Position numbers and translations under genes: made by a program. The notes under the pieces were generated by a model. That model was not told where the DNA came from and did not search any database. It saw only the letters and a list, made by a program, of their open reading frames with translations. Positions 18,826 to 27,103 of a stretch of 64,000 nt of DNA are shown piece after piece (positions within the stretch are counted from its first letter, which is position 1; each line of letters starts with the position of its first letter). This DNA is from Clostridium sp. 26_21 (GTDB lineage: Bacteria > Bacillota > Clostridia > TANB77 > CAG-508), in the NCBI GenBank assembly GCA_001915995.1, contig MNRO01000017.1, forward strand, positions 1 through 64,000, in the 5' to 3' direction.

Positions 18826-19530
18826 TTATATATTTTCTGAACCTATTCTTGCAAAAATACTCGTATAACTATTTTCACCAATTATTATATGATCTATTAA
18901 TTTAATTCCTAATATTTCAGAAGCTTTTTTTACTTCTTTTGTAAATTCTATATCATTTTTACTTGGAGTTATATCTCCAGAAGGATGATTATGTATAAGT
19001 ATAATTTGCATAGCTTGTACTTTTACTGCTTCATTTAATACATTTTTTATACTTGCTTTTACAAAATTTCCAGCACCCTTTGCTATATCTTTTATTTTCA
19101 ATAATCTATTTTTGTTTCCAAGCATCATCAATTTTAATATCTCTTGTTTTTCAAATCTCATCTCTTCAAATAGTATCTCTGCTACATCACTTGGTTTATT
19201 TATTATTATATTCTTATAATTATTAATTGAATTCATTCTTACTGATAATTCACATACAGCTTTTATTTGTATAGCTTTTACTTTTCCAATTCCTTTTATT
19301 TTAATCAATTCTTCGATTGTCATTTCCTTTAAAAACTTTAGACTATTTTTGCTTGTATTTTCATTTAATGTTAATATTCTTTGTGCTAATTGCACAGATG
19401 TTTCTTCTCTCGTTCCACTTTTTATTATTATTGCTAATAGTTCTGCATTTGTTAAATTTTTTTCTCCATATTGTTCTAACTTTTCATATGGTCTTTCCGT
19501 TACTGGTAAATTTTTCATTTTCATTGGCAT
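18826..19530 (-). CDS. radC: RadC/JAB1-fold protein
   Basis: 234 residues. The N-terminal helix-hairpin-helix-like part has KIKGIGKVKAIQIKA. The C-terminal MPN+/JAB metal site is HNHPSGDITPSKNDIEF. RadC was named for DNA repair, but its biochemical role is unsettled. It is the first gene of the shape operon, which is a classic Firmicutes order. Start ATG 19530 has AAAGGA about ten bases upstream; ATG 19524 is an alternative. Confidence 0.95.
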   Translation of the reverse strand: MPMKMKNLPVTERPYEKLEQYGEKNLTNAELLAIIIKSGTREETSVQLAQRILTLNENTSKNSLKFLKEMTIEELIKIKGIGKVKAIQIKAVCELSVRMNSINNYKNIIINKPSDVAEILFEEMRFEKQEILKLMMLGNKNRLLKIKDIAKGAGNFVKASIKNVLNEAVKVQAMQIILIHNHPSGDITPSKNDIEFTKEVKKASEILGIKLIDHIIIGENSYTSIFARIGSENI

Positions 19531-19620
19531 GTTTTTTCATTCCTTTCTTTTTTTATTATAAGCTTTTCATACCAATTTTCTTCTATAAATTACTACGGAT
19601 TCCCCAATTATTGTGCTATT

Positions 19621-19649
19621 ATTATACATTGGTTTTATGTTTTTTTCAA
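19621..19649 (-). promoter_or_regulatory. Promoter of the radC-mreBCD-mrdA-minC operon
   Basis: Minus strand TTGAAA (19644-19649), 17 bases, TATAAT (19621-19626). It implies a leader of about 85 bases before radC. No other promoter of similar quality was seen in the operon. Confidence 0.75.
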
Positions 19650-19784
19650 GACTTATTTTACAATTATAATAATATTTTAATCTTCTTTTTTCCTTATCTT
19701 AGAAAAATCATATTGTTGGAAAAATCTGTTTCTTTAAAAATATTTATTAACATAGTATAATATAAATATATTGGAGGTTTTACT

Positions 19785-20273
19785 ATGAAATTTGAAAAAT
19801 TAACTAACAATAAAATTAAAATATATTTTTCTAATGAAGATATGAATTCAAATAATATTTCAAAAAAAACATTATTTTCAAACAATTCAATTTCTCAAGA
19901 TTTTATTCAGTCTATCCTAAAATCTGCTGAACAATATCTTAATTTTCAAATTGACGCTGAAAATATATTAGTTGAAATTTTAAACCATAATGATGGATAT
20001 ATTTTTACCATTACACAAGTTAATTCTAATTTTTTTGAAAATATTGGAAATACTATTTTTTATAGATTTAATTGTTTTGAGGATTTTTTATCATTTTGTA
20101 CATATATAAAAAACATGAATTGGTCTATTAAAGAATCTTTTTCTCTATTTATCTTAAATAATGCTTATTACTTACATTCCATTCACTATATTTCTGAAAA
20201 TCTAGATAATATTATTTGTGAATTTTGCCATAAAAAATTTTTTTCTTCACGGATTTTTAGGAATTTTAAATGA
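19785..20273 (+). CDS. mecA: MecA-like ClpC adaptor, C-terminus frameshifted
   Basis: The first 60 residues match the N-terminal domain of MecA (MKFEKLTNNKIKIYFSNEDM, then a helix and a beta strand). MecA delivers substrates to the ClpCP protease. The frame breaks in a T7 run at 20238-20244. With one T fewer, translation continues through HGFLGILNEYGKN to a stop at 20335-20337, which restores the expected MecA C-terminus (about 184 residues). As read, the last seven residues are out of frame and ClpC binding would probably be impaired. Ribosome binding site GGAGG is good. This may be a real mutation, phase variation in a homopolymer, or a sequencing error. Confidence 0.75.
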   Translation: MKFEKLTNNKIKIYFSNEDMNSNNISKKTLFSNNSISQDFIQSILKSAEQYLNFQIDAENILVEILNHNDGYIFTITQVNSNFFENIGNTIFYRFNCFEDFLSFCTYIKNMNWSIKESFSLFILNNAYYLHSIHYISENLDNIICEFCHKKFFSSRIFRNFK

Positions 20274-20342
20274 ATATGGAAAAAATCTATTCAATACTGA
20301 TGCTATAAATGAATGTATAAATACATTTGCTTTATAATATGT

Positions 20343-20378
20343 AAAAAATCAAAGGAATAATAATTCCTTTGATTTTTT
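20343..20378. terminator. Bidirectional terminator between mecA and the M23 peptidase
   Basis: A perfect 16-bp stem (20343-20358 with 20363-20378) and a four-base loop; A6 on the left arm and T6 on the right serve both directions. Confidence 0.92.
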
Positions 20379-20379
20379 A

Positions 20380-21369
20380 TTAATATACATAATTTTGAGG
20401 ATTATATGCTACTCCATTTACTCTTATTTCTAAATGCAAATGTGGTCCTGTACTATTTCCTGTTGAGCCTACTGCAGCTATTGTTTCTCCCTGGCTTACT
20501 CTATCTCCTACTTTTGCATATAATTTACTACAATGCCCATAATATGTTTCTATTCCATTTCCGTGTGAAATTACAAGCATTTTTCCATATGCGCTTTTGG
20601 TTCCTGAAAATGTTACTACTCCTGATGCAGCTGCTTTTATTGGTGTCCCTGTTGATGCTGCTATATCTAGCCCTGTATGTGCTCCAGATCTAACTCTACT
20701 AACAGATCCAAATCTTGATGTTATTGTCCCTGAAATAGGTCTAATTAAATTTAATCCTATTCCTATACTTTGATATGATAAATTTGCAGATGTATTTACT
20801 TTTCCTGAATTTTTAGCTACTTTAGGTACTTCTACTTTTTTTACATATAAATCTGCTACAACTGTTTCCACATCTGAAAATTCTTCCAAATTTGTTTCAT
20901 ACATTTCTGTTATTACTATTTCATCTGCATTTGTACTCTCTTTTTCTTTTAGTTGATTTACAATTTCTTCTGCTGATGCAAAATCTGATACATATGCTTT
21001 TATTTCTTCTCCAATTGATATAGCATAATAATTATAATATGTAATTCCTTGTTTTTTTACAGTTTCAAATATTTCATCATCATTTGTTACTATATTTCTT
21101 TTTAGCAAACACATTTTATATTCTGGCATAGATTCCATTTGAACAAATGCAACATTTGATTGTCCATCTCCACTTTCCATATATTTATTTATTTCAGCTT
21201 GTAATTTGCTTTTATCTTTACTATAACCTATCTGTTCTCCATTTAAAGTTACACTATATATTGGCTTAAAAAATAAAGCTACTGCACAGATTATTAACAA
21301 TATAGAAATTCCTAAAAGTATTGTAAGTTTCATTGTTTTCCTTGCTAATACTAGTATTTTTTTTATCAT
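20380..21369 (-). CDS. M23-family peptidoglycan endopeptidase, membrane anchored
   Basis: 329 residues: an N-terminal membrane segment (about 15-35), a middle region of about 170 residues opening YSVTLNGEQIGYSKDKS, and a C-terminal LytM/M23 domain. The zinc motifs HTGLD and HLHLE are intact, with SRFGS and GSTGNSTGPH as expected. It should cleave peptide crosslinks in peptidoglycan outside the membrane. Clostridial relatives with this architecture are common, and some act in sporulation (SpoIIQ-like), but the histidines here suggest an active enzyme. AGGAG precedes ATG 21369. Confidence 0.9.
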   Translation of the reverse strand: MIKKILVLARKTMKLTILLGISILLIICAVALFFKPIYSVTLNGEQIGYSKDKSKLQAEINKYMESGDGQSNVAFVQMESMPEYKMCLLKRNIVTNDDEIFETVKKQGITYYNYYAISIGEEIKAYVSDFASAEEIVNQLKEKESTNADEIVITEMYETNLEEFSDVETVVADLYVKKVEVPKVAKNSGKVNTSANLSYQSIGIGLNLIRPISGTITSRFGSVSRVRSGAHTGLDIAASTGTPIKAAASGVVTFSGTKSAYGKMLVISHGNGIETYYGHCSKLYAKVGDRVSQGETIAAVGSTGNSTGPHLHLEIRVNGVAYNPQNYVY

Positions 21370-21535
21370 TAATTTTTTCTCCTGTTCATTTTCTTATTAT
21401 TTATTTCGAAATTTTTTTATATTTTATATTACTTTGACTGATTTTAGCAATTTTTCTTATCTCCCGTTTTTTGTACATATCTTTTCTTTTTCTCTTTTAT
21501 TATCTCTTTTTCTTTCGTTTTCTCCTTTTTGTATA

Positions 21536-21586
21536 AATTAAAATGAAATTCAGATTTCCGTAAGAAAATCAAACTTCATTTTAATT
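21536..21586 (-). terminator. Possible terminator after the CotF-like pair
   Basis: A 12-bp inverted repeat AATTAAAATGAA/TTCATTTTAATT with a 27-base loop directly follows the stop at 21590. The U-tract after it is weak, so this may only be a stabilising hairpin. The rest of 21370-21535 is AT-rich with no gene visible. Confidence 0.4.
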
Positions 21587-21589
21587 TTC

Positions 21590-21832
21590 TTATTGGATTT
21601 GTTTTCTTAAGTTATCAATATCTTTTATTTCTGCTTTTGGTGATGGATTTGAATATCTTTTTAAATTTGCTATTTTTATTAAATCATATTGTAAACTTTC
21701 TTCATTATTTCTTATTTGCTGAAGTGTTTGTCTTAATCCTATATTTTCACATTCACATATCGCATTTTGATAGTCTTTTATACTAAATTTTAAGTCTTCT
21801 ATAATATCATTTATCATTGTTTTTTCTTCCAT
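21590..21832 (-). CDS. CotF-like spore coat family protein (short)
   Basis: 80 residues, predicted to form two helices (DIIEDLKFSIKDYQNAICE and LRQTLQQIRNNEESLQYDL), the pattern of the CotF/DUF-type four-helix coat family found in pairs in Clostridia. AAAGG lies about 9 bases before ATG 21832. It follows the next gene by 27 bases, so they are likely one transcript expressed during sporulation. The family name is inferred from pattern and pairing; the exact coat role is unknown. Confidence 0.7.
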   Translation of the reverse strand: MEEKTMINDIIEDLKFSIKDYQNAICECENIGLRQTLQQIRNNEESLQYDLIKIANLKRYSNPSPKAEIKDIDNLRKQIQ

Positions 21833-21859
21833 TTTTTCAACCTTTCTGATATAAAATTT

Positions 21860-22048
21860 TTATGTGTTTAAATAACTTGTAAGTAATTGTTTTGTATTTA
21901 ATGCTTCTTGTGCAATATTACTAAACATTTGTTGTAATTGTATATCTTGTATTTGAGATAAATATGCATTTATTTTTTGATATTTGTTTTCATTTAAGAA
22001 AATTATTTGTCTTATATGTTCTAACTCTAACTTTGTTAAATCTGGCAT
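21860..22048 (-). CDS. CotF-like spore coat family protein (short)
   Basis: 62 residues from ATG 22048, 7 bases after AAAGGAAC; the longer frame starts inside that site. The sequence LTKLELEHIRQIIFLNENKY and QQMFSNIAQEALNTKQLL is characteristic of the small clostridial CotF-type protein that pairs with the gene just downstream. Probably a coat or ferritin-like helical bundle half; the two products may form a heteromer (inference). Confidence 0.75.
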   Translation of the reverse strand: MPDLTKLELEHIRQIIFLNENKYQKINAYLSQIQDIQLQQMFSNIAQEALNTKQLLTSYLNT

Positions 22049-22106
22049 TTTAGTTCCTTTCATACATAATTTTTCTTAGTATTTCAAAATTAATTTTATT
22101 TATGCA

Positions 22107-22149
22107 AAAAATAGCCTAAATTTTTCCTTTGAAATCTTAGGCTATTTTT
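22107..22149 (-). terminator. Terminator of pcrA
   Basis: A 13-bp stem AAAAATAGCCTAA/TTAGGCTATTTTT immediately after the pcrA stop at 22156, with T-runs in both directions. Confidence 0.88.
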
Positions 22150-22155
22150 ATATTT

Positions 22156-24501
22156 TTATATTATCTCTAAATTTGCAAATTTTGCCATTAATCTTTTATG
22201 ACCAAATTTATCAAAATTAATATCAACTTTTAAATCATCACCTTCAGGTTCAACATAATTTATTGTTCCTTCTCCAAATTTTTTGTGATATACTTTTGTT
22301 CCTGCTTGATATTGTGATAAGTCAACACCTTTACTTTGATTCTTTTTATTCAAATTATTTAAGAAACTTTCTGCTGTTCTAAACCCATATCCTGAGTTTT
22401 CATTTGTTTTTTCATTATTATTTCTTGAACCAAATATATTTGATGCTGATGTTGCATATTGTGGTTCTTGAATTTTATATGATTTAATATTTCCATTATC
22501 CCTGCTTCCATAACTCCAAGAATATCCACTATCTCCAAAACTTGATTTTTCATAAGTACTTCCACTTCCCATTGCTTCTTCATATCCGTCTACCATTTCA
22601 GCCGGAATTTCCTTTAAAAATCTTGATGGTTGATTAAATGATGTTGATCCAAATGTTGTACGTTGTTTACTTCTTGTTAAAAATAGCTTTTCTCTTGCTC
22701 TTGTTACTCCTACATAGCATAAACGTCTTTCTTCTTCAATATCTTTATCTTCTCCAATTGATTTAAAACCTGGGAATACACCTTCTTCCATTCCTACTAA
22801 AAATACTACTTGGAATTCAAGCCCTTTTGCACTATGTAGTGTCATCAATGTTACAGAATCTTCTGTTTCTTCTACATTGTCTAAATCACTTGATAATGTT
22901 ATTCCTTCTAAGAATTCACTTAATGTATTTTCCGCTGATTCTTCTTCAAATTCTGTTGCTACATTTAAAAATTCTTCAAGGTTTGCAATTCTATTTTCTG
23001 CTTCTATTGTATTTTCTGTTTCAAGTGCTTTTGTATAACCTGTATCTCTTAATATTTTTTGTATTAATTCAGATATTTTTAAATTATCTTTTTGAACCAT
23101 GAATTCTTCCATACAGTTTATAAATTCCCTTGAATTTGTATAAACTCTATTTAATCCATAACTTTGTGCATTTTTTATTACTTCATACATAGATGTTTCT
23201 GCTTGCTCTGCTGTTTGTTCAACTGCTTCTAAACTTGTCTTTCCTATTCCTCTTTTTGGTTCATTTATTATTCTATTCAAACTTAAATTGTCTGATGGAT
23301 TTTGTACTAATCTCAAATAGGAAATTATGTCTTTAATTTCTTTTCTTTCATAGAATTTTAATCCTCCAACAATTTTATATGGTAATGCTTCTCTTCGTAA
23401 AATTTCCTCTATTGCTCTTGATTGTGTATTCATTCTATATAATACTGCAAAATCTGAATATTTATAATTATTCTTTTTTCTTAATTCTTCTATTTTATCT
23501 ACAATGTATTTTCCTTCATCATATTCATTATCAGAACAATATACTTCTGGTAATTCTCCTTCTCCATTTTCTGTCCATAATTTTTTTTCATATTTTACTT
23601 CATTGTTTTTTATAATTGCATTTGCTATATTTAATATATTTCCTGTACATCTATAGTTTTGCTCTAATTTGATTATTTTAGTTCCAGGAAAGTCTTTTTC
23701 AAAATTTAATATATTAGCAATATCTGCACCTCTAAAACTATATATTCCTTGGTCATTGTCTCCTACGGCTGTAATGTTTCCATTCTTTGATGCCAATAAC
23801 GTTACAAGTGTGAATTGTGATTTGTTTGTATCTTGATACTCATCTACCAATATATATTTGAATTTATCTGAATAATATTGTAATACATCTACATTTTCTA
23901 ATAAAATTTTAATTGTATAGTTTATTATATCATCAAAATCTATTGCATTATTCTCTTTTAATCTTTTTTGATACATTTCATATACTTCTGCAATTTTTTC
24001 TCTTCTATAATCTCCATGTACTTTTGCACTATATGCATCTGGTTCTAACATATCATTTTTTGCATTGCTTATTTCTGATAAACATGATCTGTCATTTAAT
24101 ATTTTTTCATCTATGTCTAATTCTTTTAAGCATCGTTTTACAAGTGTTTTTTGGTCTGATGAGTCAAATATTATGAATGATGAATCAAATCCGATTCTAT
24201 CTATAAATTTTCTTAAAATTCGTACACATATTGAATGGAATGTTCCAACCCACATGTCTTTTGCTTTATCTCCAACTAGCAATTCTATTCTTTCTTTCAT
24301 TTCATTTGCTGCTTTATTTGTAAATGTTATTGCTAATATATTCCATGGTAATACATTTTTTTCTTGTAATAAATATGCTATTTTATGTGTTAATACTTTT
24401 GTTTTTCCGCTTCCAGCACCTGCAATTACAAGACATGGTCCTTCTGTATTTACTACTGCTTCATATTGTTTGTCATTTAATCCTTTTAATATATCTTCCA
24501 T
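22156..24501 (-). CDS. pcrA: ATP-dependent DNA helicase PcrA/UvrD
   Basis: 781 residues from ATG 24501, 9 bases after AAGGA; an upstream in-frame start is worse placed. Superfamily 1A motifs are all visible: Q-motif LNDKQYEAV, Walker A AGAGSGKT, DEYQDTN, QNYRC, TLHSAKGLEF and VGVTRARE. The C-terminus ends in a Tudor-like element (VYHKKFGEGTINYV) used in RNA polymerase contact. A Ser/Gly/Asn-rich linker precedes it. It unwinds DNA 3' to 5' in nucleotide excision repair and plasmid replication, and removes RecA. Monocistronic. Confidence 0.97.
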   Translation of the reverse strand: MEDILKGLNDKQYEAVVNTEGPCLVIAGAGSGKTKVLTHKIAYLLQEKNVLPWNILAITFTNKAANEMKERIELLVGDKAKDMWVGTFHSICVRILRKFIDRIGFDSSFIIFDSSDQKTLVKRCLKELDIDEKILNDRSCLSEISNAKNDMLEPDAYSAKVHGDYRREKIAEVYEMYQKRLKENNAIDFDDIINYTIKILLENVDVLQYYSDKFKYILVDEYQDTNKSQFTLVTLLASKNGNITAVGDNDQGIYSFRGADIANILNFEKDFPGTKIIKLEQNYRCTGNILNIANAIIKNNEVKYEKKLWTENGEGELPEVYCSDNEYDEGKYIVDKIEELRKKNNYKYSDFAVLYRMNTQSRAIEEILRREALPYKIVGGLKFYERKEIKDIISYLRLVQNPSDNLSLNRIINEPKRGIGKTSLEAVEQTAEQAETSMYEVIKNAQSYGLNRVYTNSREFINCMEEFMVQKDNLKISELIQKILRDTGYTKALETENTIEAENRIANLEEFLNVATEFEEESAENTLSEFLEGITLSSDLDNVEETEDSVTLMTLHSAKGLEFQVVFLVGMEEGVFPGFKSIGEDKDIEEERRLCYVGVTRAREKLFLTRSKQRTTFGSTSFNQPSRFLKEIPAEMVDGYEEAMGSGSTYEKSSFGDSGYSWSYGSRDNGNIKSYKIQEPQYATSASNIFGSRNNNEKTNENSGYGFRTAESFLNNLNKKNQSKGVDLSQYQAGTKVYHKKFGEGTINYVEPEGDDLKVDINFDKFGHKRLMAKFANLEII

Positions 24502-24531
24502 TATTTTTTCCTTCCTCATAAGCATAAAATT

Positions 24532-24559
24532 AAACGGATATTTTTTCGAATATCCGTTT
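24532..24559. repeat. Perfect inverted repeat at the predicted pcrA transcription start
   Basis: AAACGGATATT and AATATCCGTTT (11 bp) around a six-base loop. It starts about where the pcrA promoter would initiate. It could be an operator, a leader hairpin or a late terminator of the DUF2207 gene that ends 70 bases upstream. The U-tract is poor, so I favour neither firmly. Confidence 0.6.
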
Positions 24560-24561
24560 GA

Positions 24562-24590
24562 ATTATACTATATTTTTATTTTTTTTACAA
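24562..24590 (-). promoter_or_regulatory. Promoter of pcrA
   Basis: Minus strand TTGTAA (24585-24590), 17 bases, TATAAT (24562-24567). It lies between the DUF2207 stop and pcrA and gives a leader of about 54 bases. Confidence 0.7.
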
Positions 24591-24629
24591 GGCTTTTATT
24601 GCAATTATTTTTATTACATATTAAGAAGA

Positions 24630-26327
24630 TTACCATGAACCTCCTCCGCCTCCACCAGAGCCTCCTCCAGATGAGCCACCACCAGATGAACCTCCTCCAG
24701 ATGAACTATCTGATGGACTAGAAGACATTGCAGTTGTTGCAGCAGCCATTGTTGTAGTCATAAATGTACTAAAGTTATTCATATTAAAATCATCTCTTGA
24801 GTCATACCAATCTGGGGCTTTTAAAGCTATTGTTTCAAATTGTTCCATCCATACTTTTGATACATCTAAAGCATATGTATATGGTAATACATTATAAAAA
24901 TATTCTGGATTTTGTTCTACTAAGCTTTCTAATTGAGATTTTTCAGCAGTTTGTAAAAATCTTCTAAATCCTTTTATCTTTCCAAATAGCTCATTTCCAT
25001 ACTTTGTTCTTTTTTGCATTATATTTATAAATATACATAAAGTCATTATACATATTATTCCAATAAAATATGAAGATAAATATGTTTCATTATTTAATAA
25101 TGCTGGCAATACAATCGTAGCCCAAGGCATTCCTCCAAATCCAAGTCCCCATATCACTCCAAAGATTTTTATTGATATTGATGTCTTTCCAAACAGCATT
25201 CCAAATAAAACAGAAAAACCTATCAATGGAAATAATATTGCAAATATTAAACTTGTAAGTCCAGTATATTCTAAAACAGGTTTTACTGTAATTATACAAA
25301 ACATAAGAATAGCAAAAACTATAACTATTTTTCTACTCGTACTCGCTTTATACTCAAATATTTTATCTTTATTTTCTTTAGAATTCATATTATTTTTTAT
25401 TTTATTTAATGTTTTATAAAACTCATCATATAATAGTGTTGCTGTTGCTGAGGTCCTTCCATATGAAAATAATCCTTCTAAGAACATTTGCTCATTTTCA
25501 TTATTACCATCATATTCTTTTTGTTTTATAAATCTGAATCCTTTTGTCTTTTTTAATAACCCTTGATCTTCTATTTGTTCAATTTTTAAATATCCTTTAT
25601 TTGCTAAATAAATAAGTAATGAAATAATAGATGAATTATCTGCACTTCCTTTATATATATACCCAATTTCAGCAGAATTAAATCCTTCTGGTGGATAAAA
25701 TTCTACTGTTTCTATAACTTTATCATCTTTTCCATATTTTAGCCATAACAAAAGAGCTACTAAAATAAAACATATAGAAATTGCTATTATTATAATTGAA
25801 TAAATATCTATTTTCCAACCAGTTTTAACAAAATATCCTTCTGGTAAAGTAAGCCTAATTGTTACCCCTTCTCCTGCACTTAATGTTTTATTTATAGAAC
25901 CACTTATAATATTTCCATCTACACTATAAGAAACATTTGAACTATTTGTTGAACCTTTACTTCCACTTGAAAAACCTAATAAAGTTTTATCAAATGTTTT
26001 CGGCATTTTTATTGTAAATGATAATTTTTTTATTGTTGTATCCCATTCATTTCCAATTAAATTATAATATAGTTCATCTGCATTTTTTAAAGGATCTTTT
26101 CCTATATTATACCTATACTTTATTGTATATGAATGTTTTCCCGTTAATGTTTGTTCACTGTTTCCTATTTTTATAACTTTATATCCATTTTCCATATATG
26201 TAGTATATTTTTCACTAACACTTATATTTGTTATTTTGGCTTTATTACTTGATTTTGTTCCATCTGTTCTCGTTATCTCGTTTCTTAATGGTATTTTTCT
26301 AAATATTCCGATGTCTAGCACTATCAA
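24630..26327 (-). CDS. DUF2207 membrane protein, downstream part of a frameshifted gene
   Basis: Most of a DUF2207 protein. The first nine residues of this frame are out of context; the family sequence begins at GIFRKIPLRN and continues the signal-peptide fragment at 26299-26505 if one base near 26310 is removed. Visible parts: the extracellular beta domain (GKHSYTIKYRYNI), a membrane segment near 180-200 followed by YGKDDKVIETVEFYPPEGFN, a cytoplasmic region, further membrane segments at about 350-430, and a Gly/Ser-rich tail ending GGGGGSW. DUF2207 proteins often neighbour LemA, as here; their function is unknown. No start with a ribosome binding site serves this fragment. Confidence 0.8.
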   Translation of the reverse strand: MIVLDIGIFRKIPLRNEITRTDGTKSSNKAKITNISVSEKYTTYMENGYKVIKIGNSEQTLTGKHSYTIKYRYNIGKDPLKNADELYYNLIGNEWDTTIKKLSFTIKMPKTFDKTLLGFSSGSKGSTNSSNVSYSVDGNIISGSINKTLSAGEGVTIRLTLPEGYFVKTGWKIDIYSIIIIAISICFILVALLLWLKYGKDDKVIETVEFYPPEGFNSAEIGYIYKGSADNSSIISLLIYLANKGYLKIEQIEDQGLLKKTKGFRFIKQKEYDGNNENEQMFLEGLFSYGRTSATATLLYDEFYKTLNKIKNNMNSKENKDKIFEYKASTSRKIVIVFAILMFCIITVKPVLEYTGLTSLIFAILFPLIGFSVLFGMLFGKTSISIKIFGVIWGLGFGGMPWATIVLPALLNNETYLSSYFIGIICIMTLCIFINIMQKRTKYGNELFGKIKGFRRFLQTAEKSQLESLVEQNPEYFYNVLPYTYALDVSKVWMEQFETIALKAPDWYDSRDDFNMNNFSTFMTTTMAAATTAMSSSPSDSSSGGGSSGGGSSGGGSGGGGGGSW

Positions 26328-26505
26328 AATATGTTGTTATTTCTTCTGTTATATCAAATGTATTATCTTCATTTACAACCATATTAATATTATAGTTATC
26401 AATTGTATATCCTCCACTTGAAGTTATTGCCAAAACTTTATTCGAAAGTATACATAATAATACAATTGAAATGAAAAGAATATATTTTAAATATTGTTTT
26501 TTCAT
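26299..26505 (-). CDS. DUF2207 protein, N-terminal fragment (signal peptide) of a frameshifted gene
   Basis: 68 residues: a signal peptide (MKKQYLKYILFISIVLL to VLA) and the beginning of the DUF2207 beta domain (YTIDNYNINMVV, ITEEITTYFDSARH). The frame then runs into a stop. In the next frame the expected HGIFRKIP motif appears, so codons CAT-C-GGA contain one extra base at about 26310. Intact length would be about 625 residues over 24630-26505. It starts one base after the lemA stop, so the pair was an operon. Confidence 0.8.
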   Translation of the reverse strand: MKKQYLKYILFISIVLLCILSNKVLAITSSGGYTIDNYNINMVVNEDNTFDITEEITTYFDSARHRNI

Positions 26506-26506
26506 T

Positions 26507-27049
26507 TTATAATTCTACCTTTACATTATTTTTTTCTTCTGATTTTGCTTCAAACATATTAGCTTGTTTAAAACCAAAAATTTTTGCAACTATATTACTT
26601 GGAAACATTTGTATTTGATTATTTAATATCCTAACTGTTCCATTATAATATTTTCTACTATTTGCTATATCATCTTCGATTTTCGTTAAGTTTTTACTTA
26701 ATTGTGAAAAATTATCGCTTGCTTTCAATTCTGGATAATTTTCAGAAATAGCCATGATTTTCGAAATTTCTTGTGTTAATTGTTCATTCATATTGATTTT
26801 ATTATTTGTTGTCATTGTATCATAACTATTAGTTCTTAATTTTGTTATTTCACTAAATGTTTCTTTTTCATATTTAGCATAACCTTTTACTGTCTCAACT
26901 AAATTTGGTACTAGCTCCCATCTTTTCTTTAAATACACATCCATTGTTGAAAATGCTTCTTTTACTAAATTGTTTGACTTCACCAAAGAATTATATTGAA
27001 TAAAAATATATACTAATATTAAAGCAATTATTATAATTCCTATTACCAT
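26507..27049 (-). CDS. lemA: LemA family membrane protein
   Basis: 180 residues: an N-terminal membrane segment (2-20), then the long helical LemA domain with YNSLVKSNNLVKEAFSTMDV, KKRWELVPNLVETVKGYA and ENYPELKASDNFSQL. LemA proteins are membrane-bound helical bundles with the C-terminus typically cytoplasmic; function is unclear. GGGGGTG precedes ATG 27049. It is flanked by two paralogous DUF2207 genes; the LemA-DUF2207 pairing is widespread. Confidence 0.95.
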   Translation of the reverse strand: MVIGIIIIALILVYIFIQYNSLVKSNNLVKEAFSTMDVYLKKRWELVPNLVETVKGYAKYEKETFSEITKLRTNSYDTMTTNNKINMNEQLTQEISKIMAISENYPELKASDNFSQLSKNLTKIEDDIANSRKYYNGTVRILNNQIQMFPSNIVAKIFGFKQANMFEAKSEEKNNVKVEL

Positions 27050-27103
27050 ATTTACACCCCCTAATAATTTTATTATAATTATTTTTATTACATATTGAAG
27101 AAA

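Noticed and set aside
19694..19885. A 63-residue minus-strand frame across the mecA start
   Set aside because: Lies over the mecA ribosome site and first codons with no supporting signal.
24065..24721. A 218-residue plus-strand frame opposite pcrA and the DUF2207 end
   Set aside because: Shadow of the well-supported pcrA gene; no ribosome site or domain.
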